A DNA stretch of 64,000 nt from an uncultured Phycisphaerales bacterium. GTDB lineage: Bacteria; Planctomycetota; Phycisphaerae; WQYP01. Location: assembly GCA_903845195.1 (NCBI GenBank), contig CAIMWO010000001.1:1-64000 (forward strand), in the 5' to 3' direction. This document shows positions 7,508 through 16,500 of this stretch, piece by piece. The notes under the pieces are model-generated. The model had not been told where the DNA came from. It did not search any database and saw only the letters and a list, made by a program, of their open reading frames with translations. Position numbers and translations under genes: made by a program. Within the stretch, counting starts at the first letter, position 1. The number at the start of each line of letters is the position of its first letter.

Positions 7508-8788
7508 TTACAATTCGAGTTCCGTCTGGGCTTTTCGGGTGATATTGGCGCCGAGGGAGTTGAGGCGGAGTTCGATTTTTTCGTAGCCGCGGTCGATGTG
7601 GTAGACGCGCATGACGGTGGTGGTGCCTTTGGCGGCCATGCCGGCGAGGACGAGGGCGGCGGAGGCGCGGAGGTCGGAGGCCATAACGGGGGCGCCGATG
7701 AGGCGTTTCACGCCGTGGATGATGACGGTGGAGCCTTCTTTATGGAGTTGGGCGCCGAGGCGTGAGAGTTCGGCGACGTGGAGGAAGCGATCGGGGTAGA
7801 TTTTTTCAGTGATGACGGAGTTGCCGTCGGCGATGGACAGGAGGGCCATGAACTGGGCCTGCAGATCGGTGGGGAAGCCGGGGTGAGGCTGGGTGGTGAT
7901 GGAGGTGGCTTCGAGGCGGCGGATGGAGGCAATCGTTGCGCCGCCGTTGTCTTTTTCGACGATGACGCCGATGGCGCGGAGTTTGTCGGTGGCGGCCATG
8001 AGGTGATCGAGGCGGACGTTTTGGAGGTGGACTTCGCCGTTGGTGATGGCGGAGGCGACCATGAAGGTGCCGGCCTCGATGCGGTCGGGGATGACCTGGT
8101 GGTTGGCGCCGTGGAGTTCCTTGACGCCTTCGATGGTGATGCGGGGAGAACCGTGGCCGGTGATTTTGGCGCCCATGGCGATGAGGAAGTTGGCGAGGTC
8201 GACGACTTCGGGTTCGCAGGCGGCGGATTCGATGATGGTGGTGCCTTGGGCGAGGGTGGCGGCGGACATGACGTTGGCGGTGCCGAGGACGGTGGAGCCG
8301 AAGTTTCCACCGAGGAAGATTTCTGTGCCGACGAGTTTATCCGCACGTGCGATGATATCGCCGCCATCGAGGTCGATGACGGCGCCGAGGGCTTCGAGGC
8401 CGCGAAGGTGGATGTCGACGGGGCGGTCGCCGATGGCGCAGCCGCCGGGCATGGAGACGCGGGCGTATTTGCGTTTAGCGAGGAGGGGGCCGAGGACGCA
8501 GATGCTGGCGCGCATTTTGCGAACGAGGTCGTAGCGGGCGTGGGAATTTTTTTCGTCGGTGACTTCGAGTTTGACGTGGCCGTCGGGTTGGCGGTCGACG
8601 GTGCAGCCGAGCTCGCGGAGGAGGGTCATCTGGTGTTGGATGTCGGAGAGGGTGGGGACGTCCTGAAGGTTGCACGGGCCGTTGGCCAGCAGTGCGGCGG
8701 ACATGATGGGCAGCGCGGCGTTCTTGGAACCGTTGATGCGGATGGTTCCGCGTAGCCGAGTTCCGCCTTCAATGACAAAAGAATCCAT
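7508..8788 (-). CDS. murA: UDP-N-acetylglucosamine 1-carboxyvinyltransferase
   Basis: MurA catalyses the first committed step of peptidoglycan synthesis, adding enolpyruvate from PEP to UDP-GlcNAc. The 426-residue length is typical. Residues 21-23 are the conserved SKN of NGSKNAALP, and MPGGCAIGDRPVD carries the catalytic cysteine at 117 (Cys115 of E. coli, the fosfomycin target). ATG 8788 fits the family N-terminus (MDSFVIEGG); the frame upstream is open but not conserved. It lies 113 bases downstream of a sugar nucleotidyltransferase on the same strand, so the two cell-envelope genes may be co-transcribed. Its presence suggests a peptidoglycan wall. Confidence 0.96.
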   Translation of the reverse strand: MDSFVIEGGTRLRGTIRINGSKNAALPIMSAALLANGPCNLQDVPTLSDIQHQMTLLRELGCTVDRQPDGHVKLEVTDEKNSHARYDLVRKMRASICVLGPLLAKRKYARVSMPGGCAIGDRPVDIHLRGLEALGAVIDLDGGDIIARADKLVGTEIFLGGNFGSTVLGTANVMSAATLAQGTTIIESAACEPEVVDLANFLIAMGAKITGHGSPRITIEGVKELHGANHQVIPDRIEAGTFMVASAITNGEVHLQNVRLDHLMAATDKLRAIGVIVEKDNGGATIASIRRLEATSITTQPHPGFPTDLQAQFMALLSIADGNSVITEKIYPDRFLHVAELSRLGAQLHKEGSTVIIHGVKRLIGAPVMASDLRASAALVLAGMAAKGTTTVMRVYHIDRGYEKIELRLNSLGANITRKAQTELEL

Positions 8789-8901
8789 GCGACCTTGCCT
8801 CCGTGCGTTGTGGTTTGAGCAGTGTAGAGAAGGATTATCGGCCAGCAATGGGTCCTGAGTCAAAAAAGGATTTGGGGCGGTGGGGAATTTGTTGGGTTGC
8901 G

Positions 8902-9639
8902 TCAGAGTTTGAGCTTGTTGGCGCCGCCGTCGACTACGAGTTTGGTGGCGCGGAAGAGGGATTCGAATGTGCCGGCATCGGTCCACCAGCCTTGGAGGAT
9001 TTCGGCGGTCATGGTGCCGGCCTGGATGTAGGCGTTGTTGACGTCGGTGATTTCGAGTTCGCCGCGGGCGGAGGGTTTGAGAGGGCGGATGATTTCAAAG
9101 ACCTGGCTGTCGTACATATAGATGCCGACGACGGCGAGGTTGGTTTCAGGTTGTTTGGGTTTTTCGATGATTTTGATGACCTTGCCGGCGGCGTCAAGGG
9201 TGGCGACGCCGAAACGCTGGGGGTCGTGAACTTCTTTGAGGAGGATGCGGGCGCCTTTCGGTTGCTTGCGGTAGGCTTCGACGGAGGCGGCGATGTTGCC
9301 TTCGATGATATTGTCGCCGAGGACGACGGCAATTTTTCCGCCATCGGCGAAATCTTCGGCGAGGGAGAGTGCGTCGGCGATGCCGCCCTCGCCTTCCTGG
9401 TAGGCGAACTGGATTTTGCGGAGTCCGTGGGCCTTGCCGGTGCCGAGGAGTTCGACGAATGCGCCGGCGTGTTTGCCGCCGGTGACGATCATGATGTCGG
9501 TGATGCCGGCGTTTTTGAGGCAATCGATGGGATACATGATCATGGGTTTGTCGTAGACGGGGAGCAGGTGCTTATTGGTGACTTTGGTCAGGGGGGAAAG
9601 CCGCGTGCCCAATCCACCTGCGAGAATGACGCCTTTCAT
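8902..9639 (-). CDS. Glucose-1-phosphate thymidylyltransferase-like sugar nucleotidyltransferase
   Basis: The 245-residue enzyme begins MKGVILAGGLGTRLSPLT, the nucleotide-binding signature of RmlA/RfbA-type NTP transferases. It continues with NKHLLPVYDKPMI, VVLGDNI (metal/sugar site) and EITDVNNAYI. These enzymes make dTDP-glucose or related activated sugars for surface polysaccharides. At 245 residues it is the short form lacking the C-terminal allosteric extension of classical RmlA (about 290). ATG 9639 is supported by GGAG upstream. It is probably co-transcribed with murA. Substrate specificity cannot be read from the sequence. Confidence 0.85.
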   Translation of the reverse strand: MKGVILAGGLGTRLSPLTKVTNKHLLPVYDKPMIMYPIDCLKNAGITDIMIVTGGKHAGAFVELLGTGKAHGLRKIQFAYQEGEGGIADALSLAEDFADGGKIAVVLGDNIIEGNIAASVEAYRKQPKGARILLKEVHDPQRFGVATLDAAGKVIKIIEKPKQPETNLAVVGIYMYDSQVFEIIRPLKPSARGELEITDVNNAYIQAGTMTAEILQGWWTDAGTFESLFRATKLVVDGGANKLKL

Positions 9640-10028
9640 GGAGGCTCCTTCAGTTTACGTAGTCCCACACATTTGATGGCTAGTGTCGCCGGTGAGGGGG
9701 ATCGTGGCAACAGGTTTGAGTGAGGAGGCGGCAGGGCGGAGCGAAACCTGCTGCGTCTAGCCGACGCTGCGGCCAAGCGGGAAGGAATCAGCCGGGCGCA
9801 ACTTGTAGCACGTGGATTGCGGATGGCGCTGGCATAGGTGGCATTTTGGCATAGAGGTGGCTCGATAGAACATGCCCAGCGGGGCCCCTGCCCCACTGGG
9901 CATGGCACCCGGGTGGATGGCACCCGATCGGACTGCAATCGCTGGGGTTGGAAATTTGGATTGAACTTTTCGGATGGGGGGTTTTCGGGTATAGAGAGCG
10001 CTTCATTTGTCTGGCTGGGACGGATCCC
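9640..10028. other. Divergent intergenic region
   Basis: About 390 bases separate the minus-strand nucleotidyltransferase from the plus-strand ABC operon. The region contains the palindromic element at 9871-9904 and should hold promoters for both directions. I saw no well-spaced consensus promoter: TTGAAC at 9961 and TATAGA at 9990 are 23 bases apart, which is too far. Short open frames here show no domain. Confidence 0.5.
9871..9904. repeat. Palindromic dispersed element, copy 2
   Basis: Arms CATGCCCAGCGGGG (9871-9884) and CCCCACTGGGCATG (9891-9904) pair over 14 positions with one C-A mismatch and a 6-base loop, followed by GCACCC. The design is the same as at 373-407 and 13510-13543. Confidence 0.7.
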
Positions 10029-11531
10029 ATGCGAATACTATTTTCCCGCGTCATTGCGGGGGTCATGATCCTGGCGGCGCTGTATGTGCTGCTGTTTGGG
10101 TCGAAGCCGGGCTCTTATGAGTATCCGGATGCGACGGCGGTGCCGAAGGATTTTACGGTCGTCACGTATTGGGAGAAGTGGACGCGGGAGGAGGGGGCGG
10201 GGATGCAGCGGGTGGTGGATTTGTTCAACACCACCGAGGGGCGGGATAAGAAAATTTTTGTGCAACTGGTGAGCGTGTCGCAGGTGGACCAGAAGACGCT
10301 GGTGGCGACGGCGGGGGGCGATCCGCCGGATATCGCCGGGTTGTGGGGCCAGCAACTCGGGGCGTTTATTACTTATGGGGCGCTGCGGCCGCTGACGGAA
10401 TTGCAGGCAGACGGCACGATTACGGCGGAGACCTACAAGCCGTTTTTGTGGAAATGCGTGGCGCCGCACGGGACGGTGTATGCGGCTTCGAGTACGCCGG
10501 CGACGGTGGCGATTTTCTGGAATAAGGATCTTTTTCGAGAGGCGGGGCTGGATCCGGAGCGGGGGCCGCAATCGATCAAGGAACTCGATGAGATGGCGGA
10601 TCGGTTGACGGTGGTCGATGGGAAGGGGCAGATTATTCGGGCGGGTTACCTGCCGAATTTTCCGGGGTGGTGGGATTATAGTTGGGGGGAATTTTTCGGC
10701 AACAAGATATGGAATGAGGAGACGGACGATTTTCGCATCGATACGCCGGAGAACGTGCGGGCGTATTCGTGGTATCAGAAGTATGCGATCAAGTATGGGC
10801 CGGGGACGGTGCAGACGTTTGGCGCGGGATTTGGGCAGGTAGCGACGCCGCAGAATCCGTTTATGAACGGCACGGTGGCGATGTGTCTGCAGGGGCCGTG
10901 GTTTGTGAGTTACGTGGAGAATTACACGCCGCGATTTGCGAAGCTTAACTTTTCGTATATTCAACGACAGTTGAGCCGGCGTGAGATTACGCAGGCCCAG
11001 GCCGATGCAAAGATCATCGAGGCGCGGGAACTGTTCGCGGAGCACTATGGGGCGGCGATGCCGCCGAATTCTATTGGGAAGCCGGGGGATGCGTTGCACG
11101 GTGATCTGGATATTTGGGCGATACCGCGCGGGGCTAAGCATGTGAAGGAGGCGTTGGAGGTCATCCGGTTTTTCACGCGGCAGGAGAATATGGAGTTGCT
11201 GTGCACGTGGCATTCCAAGCCTTCGCCGCTGATGAAGGTGAGCGAGAAATTTATTCGCAATCATCCCAATCCGTACATTGATGTGTTTGAGGAGATGCTG
11301 CGGAGCCCGAACATTACGGGGTTGCCACAGAGCCCGAACTGGATTCGGGCGCAGGATCAGATTCGGCTGGCGGCCAATGCGCTGTGGAGGTCGCCGGAGC
11401 GAAATGCGGTGGAGCCGACGTTGCGGCAGGCGCAGGAGAATTTCGATCGGCATCTGGCGGAGTATCGCAAGTACGCGGGGATGCGCAAGCAGGTGGAGAG
11501 CGCGTCGAGTGGATCGGAGGGGAGGCGATGA
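10029..11531 (+). CDS. Sugar ABC transporter, extracellular substrate-binding protein
   Basis: The 500-residue protein has an N-terminal membrane/signal segment (SRVIAGVMILAALYVLLFG) followed by a type 1 extracellular solute-binding fold (TVVTYWEKWTREEGAGMQRVVDLFN; ATAGGDPPDIAGLWGQQLGAF; ATVAIFWNKDLFREAGLDPERGP). This is the family that delivers oligosaccharides or glycerol-phosphates to MalFG-like permeases. ATG 10029 starts just before the hydrophobic segment, and upstream in-frame sequence looks non-coding. The stop codon overlaps the permease start (ATGA at 11528-11531), so the genes are translationally coupled. The substrate is unknown. Confidence 0.88.
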   Translation: MRILFSRVIAGVMILAALYVLLFGSKPGSYEYPDATAVPKDFTVVTYWEKWTREEGAGMQRVVDLFNTTEGRDKKIFVQLVSVSQVDQKTLVATAGGDPPDIAGLWGQQLGAFITYGALRPLTELQADGTITAETYKPFLWKCVAPHGTVYAASSTPATVAIFWNKDLFREAGLDPERGPQSIKELDEMADRLTVVDGKGQIIRAGYLPNFPGWWDYSWGEFFGNKIWNEETDDFRIDTPENVRAYSWYQKYAIKYGPGTVQTFGAGFGQVATPQNPFMNGTVAMCLQGPWFVSYVENYTPRFAKLNFSYIQRQLSRREITQAQADAKIIEARELFAEHYGAAMPPNSIGKPGDALHGDLDIWAIPRGAKHVKEALEVIRFFTRQENMELLCTWHSKPSPLMKVSEKFIRNHPNPYIDVFEEMLRSPNITGLPQSPNWIRAQDQIRLAANALWRSPERNAVEPTLRQAQENFDRHLAEYRKYAGMRKQVESASSGSEGRR

Positions 11532-12436
11532 AGGTTTCGGCGGATCGTCCGCGGCTGCGCGAGCAAATGACGGGGATGGCTTTTGCGGCGCCGTTTATTG
11601 TGGGGTTTTCGGTGTTTCTGGCGTATCCGCTGGTGCAGGCGGTGCATTTTTCGTTCACGCAGTACCCGATGCTGCAATCGCCGATGTGGATCGGGCTGGA
11701 CAATTTTCGGGCCTTGATGGTGGATCCTGATTTCTGGAAGTCGCTGCGGAATACGTTGCTGTTTGCGTTGATGTCGGTGCCGTTCACCATGGGGATCAGC
11801 GTGATGCTGGCGCTGCTGCTGAATTGCCCGATCAAGGCGCCGGGCGTGTGGCGGACGATTGTGTTTCTGCCGTCGCTGGTGCCGTCGGTGGCGTCGGCGA
11901 TGCTGTGGCTGTGGCTGCTGAATGGCAAGGACGGTTTGCTGAATGTGCTGCTGCGGAATGTTGCGGGGGTTTTTGGTTTGCAGTTTACGCCGCCGGACTG
12001 GCTGGGGTCGCAGACAATTGTTCTGCCGGTTCTGGCGTTCATTGGGTTCTGGGGCGTGGGAAATACGGTGGTGATATTTCTGGCGGGTCTGCAGGATATT
12101 CCCAGGGAGATGTACGAGGCGGCGGAGATCGACGGGGCGGGGGCGTGGCAGCGGCTGCGGCATGTGACGCTGCCGATGCTTTCGCCGGTGATGTTTTTTA
12201 ATCTGATCATGGGGATCATCGGATCGTGGAGCATTTTTGATGTGCCGTACATTCTGACGGGCGGGGGCGGCACAAATCACGCGGCCTATTTTTACACGAT
12301 GTATATTCGTGACGCGGCGTTTATTTACACGGAGGCGGGGAAGGCTTCGGCGCTGGCGATGATTCAATTTTTGATTGTGACGGTTTTGACGGTGCTGGTG
12401 GTGTGGTCGAGCCGCAGGTGGGTGCATTACCGATGA
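11528..12436 (+). CDS. Sugar ABC transporter permease (MalF/UgpA type)
   Basis: This 302-residue polytopic inner-membrane protein has six predicted helices and the permease EAA loop (EMYEAAEIDGAGAWQRLRHVTLPML), which docks to the ATPase. It forms a heterodimer with the next gene product. ATG 11528 lies inside the stop of the binding-protein gene and follows a GGAGGGGAGG purine run. Its own stop overlaps the next start, again by ATGA. Confidence 0.92.
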   Translation: MKVSADRPRLREQMTGMAFAAPFIVGFSVFLAYPLVQAVHFSFTQYPMLQSPMWIGLDNFRALMVDPDFWKSLRNTLLFALMSVPFTMGISVMLALLLNCPIKAPGVWRTIVFLPSLVPSVASAMLWLWLLNGKDGLLNVLLRNVAGVFGLQFTPPDWLGSQTIVLPVLAFIGFWGVGNTVVIFLAGLQDIPREMYEAAEIDGAGAWQRLRHVTLPMLSPVMFFNLIMGIIGSWSIFDVPYILTGGGGTNHAAYFYTMYIRDAAFIYTEAGKASALAMIQFLIVTVLTVLVVWSSRRWVHYR

Positions 12437-13338
12437 GCAGGAAGATTTTCACATACGCTGCGCTGCTGATGGTTGCCGCGATTTATATCGGGCCGCTGTT
12501 GTGGATGGTGTCGACGAGCTGCAAGACGTCGAGCGAGGCGGTGGCCGATCCGCCGCGATGGGTGCCGGTGAGCGATGTTTATCTGGACCAGCGGGCGCGT
12601 GGGGAGTCGCTGGGTAAGGCGCTGCCGGGGGAAATTTCGCATCGGGCTTCGGTGATTAAGGAGAATTACTATGACAAGGTTATTGCCGATCCGGGGTTCG
12701 ATTTTATTTTGTATACGCGGAATACGCTAATCATTGCGCTACTGAGTGCGGGCGGGGCGATGCTTTCGTCGTCGCTGGTGGCGTATAGCTTGACGAAGGT
12801 GAACTGGCGGGGGCGGGGGGTTTTGTTTGCGGTGGTTCTGGCGACGATGATGCTGCCGTTTACGGTGGTGATGGTGCCGCAATACGATCTTTTTCGCAGG
12901 CTGGGGTGGATCGGGACGAATCTGCCGTTGTGGGTGCCGTCGTGGTTTGGGGTGCCGTTCTTTATCTTTCTGCTGCGGCAGTTTTATATGACGATACCGA
13001 ACGAGCTTTCGGATGCGGCGCGCATTGATGGGTGTTCGGATCTTCGGATCTGGTGGCAGATTATTTTGCCGCTATCGCGGCCGGCGCTGACGGTGGTGGG
13101 GCTGTTTGCGTTTATGGGGGCGTGGCGGGATTTCCTGGGGCCGCTGATTTATCTGGCGCACCAGCGTACGTTTACGCTGTCGCTGGCGCTGCAGTTTTTT
13201 CAGTCGCGCGGCGGGGGGACTTCGTGGGAGTTGCTGATGGCGGCGACGTTGCTGGTGATTGCGCCGATTATCGTGTTGTTTTTTCTGGCGCAGAAGACGT
13301 TTATTCAGGGGATCGCGACGACGGGGATAAAGGGGTGA
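12433..13338 (+). CDS. Sugar ABC transporter permease (MalG/UgpE type)
   Basis: The second permease half (301 residues) has an extracytoplasmic loop of about 80 residues after helix 1 and the EAA-type loop ELSDAARIDGCSDLRIWWQIILPLSRPAL. ATG 12433 overlaps the preceding stop; an in-frame GTG at 12403 is less likely. No ATPase gene follows within the run, as is common for systems that share a multi-purpose MsmK/UgpC-type ATPase encoded elsewhere. Confidence 0.92.
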   Translation: MSRKIFTYAALLMVAAIYIGPLLWMVSTSCKTSSEAVADPPRWVPVSDVYLDQRARGESLGKALPGEISHRASVIKENYYDKVIADPGFDFILYTRNTLIIALLSAGGAMLSSSLVAYSLTKVNWRGRGVLFAVVLATMMLPFTVVMVPQYDLFRRLGWIGTNLPLWVPSWFGVPFFIFLLRQFYMTIPNELSDAARIDGCSDLRIWWQIILPLSRPALTVVGLFAFMGAWRDFLGPLIYLAHQRTFTLSLALQFFQSRGGGTSWELLMAATLLVIAPIIVLFFLAQKTFIQGIATTGIKG

Positions 13339-13362
13339 TCATACTCGGCGACGACGACGTAA

Positions 13363-13510
13363 ATTAGCCACAAATGAACACGAATGAACACAAATTTTGA
13401 GAGAGAAGAAAAGGTTCACCACAGAGTCACAGAGGCACGGAGGACGCACAGAGGGTTTTTAAGTGGGCGCGGGGACGAGGTGAATTAGCTACGAATGAAT
13501 ACAAATGAAC
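13363..13510. repeat. Word-like intergenic repeats after the ABC operon
   Basis: Two families alternate here: AATTAGCCACAAATGAACACGAATGAACAC-like words (13363-13395 and, degenerate, 13483-13508) and CACCACAGAGTCACAGAGGCACGG-like words (13416-13455). The second family reappears as an inverted pair at 17332-17446. Confidence 0.75.
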
Positions 13511-13543
13511 ATGCCTAACGGGGCCCCTCCCCCGTTAGGCATG
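13510..13543. repeat. Palindromic dispersed element, copy 3
   Basis: Arms CATGCCTAACGGGG (13510-13523) and CCCCGTTAGGCATG (13530-13543) pair perfectly over 14 bp with a 6-base loop, followed by GCACCCGG. This is the cleanest of the three copies. It lies 30 bases from the stop of the anti-sigma gene and could end that transcript. Confidence 0.75.
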
Positions 13544-13573
13544 GCACCCGGAAACGAAGTGGGCGCGACTTTC

Positions 13574-16500
13574 TCAGGCGGTGGCGACTTTTCTCCGTTT
13601 GAAGATGCGCCACATGATCCAGGCGATGAGGAGCCAGGGGCCGATGAAGAGGACGCCGGTGATGATGAGGTAGAGGCTCCAGAGGAGGGCGGCGGCGGCG
13701 CTGCCGAGGGCGGCGCGGAGGGTGGAGCCGAGGCCTTTGTCGCGGTCGACGAGGGCGTCTTTGCTGGTGAGGGTGAGGTCGATGCGTTCCTTGGCGAAGC
13801 GGGTGTCGGGGACCTGCATGTTCTTGACGACTTGGTTTACCTTTTCATTACCGCCAAGGTCGTGGATTTTGGTGAGGACGGTCATGGCGCTGGTGACGGG
13901 GACGTCGATGACGAGGTGGCCGATGACGCGGCCGTTGGGTTCTTTGGAGAGGTTGTAGTCGAGTTCGCGGGCGTCGGCGGGGGAGAGGGAGGCGCGGAAG
14001 CTTTCGAGGGTTTTATCCACGTTGTCGAGTTCGATGCCCAGGACGGTGGTGCGGCGGGGGGCGAGGGCTTCGGCGGCCATGAGTTCGTCGATCTGGAAGC
14101 GGACTTTGGAATCGAGCGTATTGGAGGTGTCGGTGGAGCGAACGATGTTGCGCGAGACGCCTTCGATGCCGGCATCGGCGAAGGCTTTGTCGATGGCGGG
14201 GAGGGAGTCGCGGCGGACTTCGAAGGAGAGCGAGGCGGTGACGGTGCGGGGGTCGGTTTCATTGAGCTGCGAGCCGATGAGGCGGGCGGAGCCTGCGGTT
14301 TCGAGGGTTTGGAGGGATGTGGTGAGTTTGCGATAAGCATCGGGGACGCTGGCGGCGACGATGCGGAGGGTTTGGAGTTCGCGGGCGGGGACGGCGGCGA
14401 CGTTGATGAAGCGGAGCTGGATGCCGCGCTTGGCGGTGGTGACGTTGGCGGTGTCGGGGTTTTCGGTGATGGTGCTGGTGAGGATTTCGCCGGTGTTGCG
14501 GATGGCTTGGATGATGGCGTCGGCATCGGTGGCGCGGATATCAGCGCGGATGTCGGCGGTCATTTGTTCGGGGCGCTGGCCGCTCAGGTTGCTGCTGACG
14601 ATGCGGCCGATCTGGGTGCCGAAGGGTTTTTCGGCGCTGCCGGCGGCATCGGCGGGCTTTGGGGATTCTTTGCGGATGAGGGTGAGGATGTTTTTGTAGG
14701 CGGCTTCGACATCGCGGACGGCGACGTTGAGGACGGTGGTCTCGCGCGGGGCGATGTTGGCGAGGTTGTAGAGGGAGATGGTGAAGCGGGTGTCTTTTTG
14801 TTCGACCTGGACGGCCGGGGAGCCGGTGCCGCCGGTGGTGGTTTGTTTGCGGTCGCGGTTGAAGCCGGCGACTTTGCCGAGCTGTTTGAGCTGGGCGGCG
14901 ATGAAGTCGGCCTTGTCGGGGGCTACGTCGGCGACGATGCGGGCGGCGTACTGGTCGGCATCATATTTTTTGAGTTCGCTTTCGACGATGCGGCCTTTCG
15001 CGTCGTCGATGACTTTGCGGGCGTCGCGGTACTTGGTTTCGACATCTTCGGTTTCGACGGAGAGGTTGACGTTTTCCTGTTCGGAGGCGGCGGTGGGTTT
15101 CTGGATGTCTTTTTCGTAGGCGGTGATGGTGAGGGTGGCCATGCCGACGAGGTTGTTGTAGTAGCGGATTTCGCCTTCGATTTTTTCGATGCGGACGCGG
15201 TAGGTACCGAGCTGTTTTTCGGCTTCGACGAGGTCTTTGACTTCGCCCTTGCCGTTCTTGATGAGGTTGAGGAGGCGTTCTTCCATGGCGCGGAGGGCGC
15301 GGAGTTCGCTTTCGAGGTCGGTGTATTGTTTGGTGACGTCGTTGGCAGCGATCTGCTGGCTCTTGAGTTCGCCGAGGGCGCGGAGTTTGAGGAGGAGGCG
15401 GTCGAGGCGTTCGGGTGCGACGCGGACGACGATGGTGCCGCGGACCTTGCCGTTGGCGAGTTTGTCGGAGCTGGTGGAGGAGACGTAGCCGCCTTCTTCA
15501 GTGATGACATTGGAGACGGTGGCGTAGGTATCTTCGAAGGAGCGGACTTCGAATTCGACGTCGCCGTTGCGGATGATTTTGCGTTGGGCGATTTCGGGGG
15601 CCTGGACGACGGGAGGGGTCTTTGCGCTGCCAGATTCGGATTGCGGGTTGCCGGCCTGAGTCGGAGGTTGAGCGGGGCGCTCGGGGGCATTCATGTCGGC
15701 CAAGAGCGGAGGGGCGCTGTCAGTGTTCTGGCGGAAATTTGAGACAAAGTCTTGAGGCGCGCTGGTGCCGGCGACAATTGAAGGGGCGCCTTTATAAGTG
15801 CCTGTATTGGGGATTTTGAAAGTCGAGCCGGGCTCGGTGGGCTTATCCGAGAGTGCCTCCGTGCCGTCTGCTAATTTGACACTTCCTCGACTCGGAAGAG
15901 TCGGTGTCTGGGCTGAAGAATCGGAGGTTTCCTTGGAGGCTTCGAAGCGCACATTGGTTTTACTCCCCGCGTCAACCCGTGTTTTAAGCGACGCCATTAC
16001 TCTTTGCGCTAGATCGCCCGCTCGTTCGGTGGATTCTGTGCCGCGGGTTACATCAGAGGGTGTCTTGGCAATTTCGATGCCGCCTTTTCCGGCTGTGTAG
16101 ATGTTGTCGCTAGGGCCGTTGATATCAGAGTTGGACCGGTGGTTGAATTCGACGTGGCCGTCTCCGAAGCCGATTTTCTGGCCGTCACCATTAGTAGCAT
16201 ACTGGCTGTAGCTGTGGTCCTTCCCGTTAGTTGGGGCGGGCTTGTATCGCAGGGCCAGTTCACCTTTTTCGTTGAACGCGGCGTTAGGTTTGGGGGTCCT
16301 AACGGTTAAGGAATAATCTTCATTTAACTGGTCCGAATTGGGACGAGCGGCGGGGGTTGGGGTTGAGAGAGACGATACCGAGCCAGCGATCGAAGTGACC
16401 GTCGGCGTGTTGGCGTTTGCAATTGCCCCGCGGTCCTTCTCGCCGCCTCCAGGACTTTGGGCGTTCTCATAGTTCCCGGCTGATTTCTGCTGCTGGCCAC

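Noticed and set aside
13505-15742. Long open frame (745 codons) on the plus strand opposite the anti-sigma gene
   Set aside because: Its product is a monotonous Gly/Ala/Asp/Phe-rich string typical of the complement of a GC-rich coding strand; the minus-strand product has recognisable domains.
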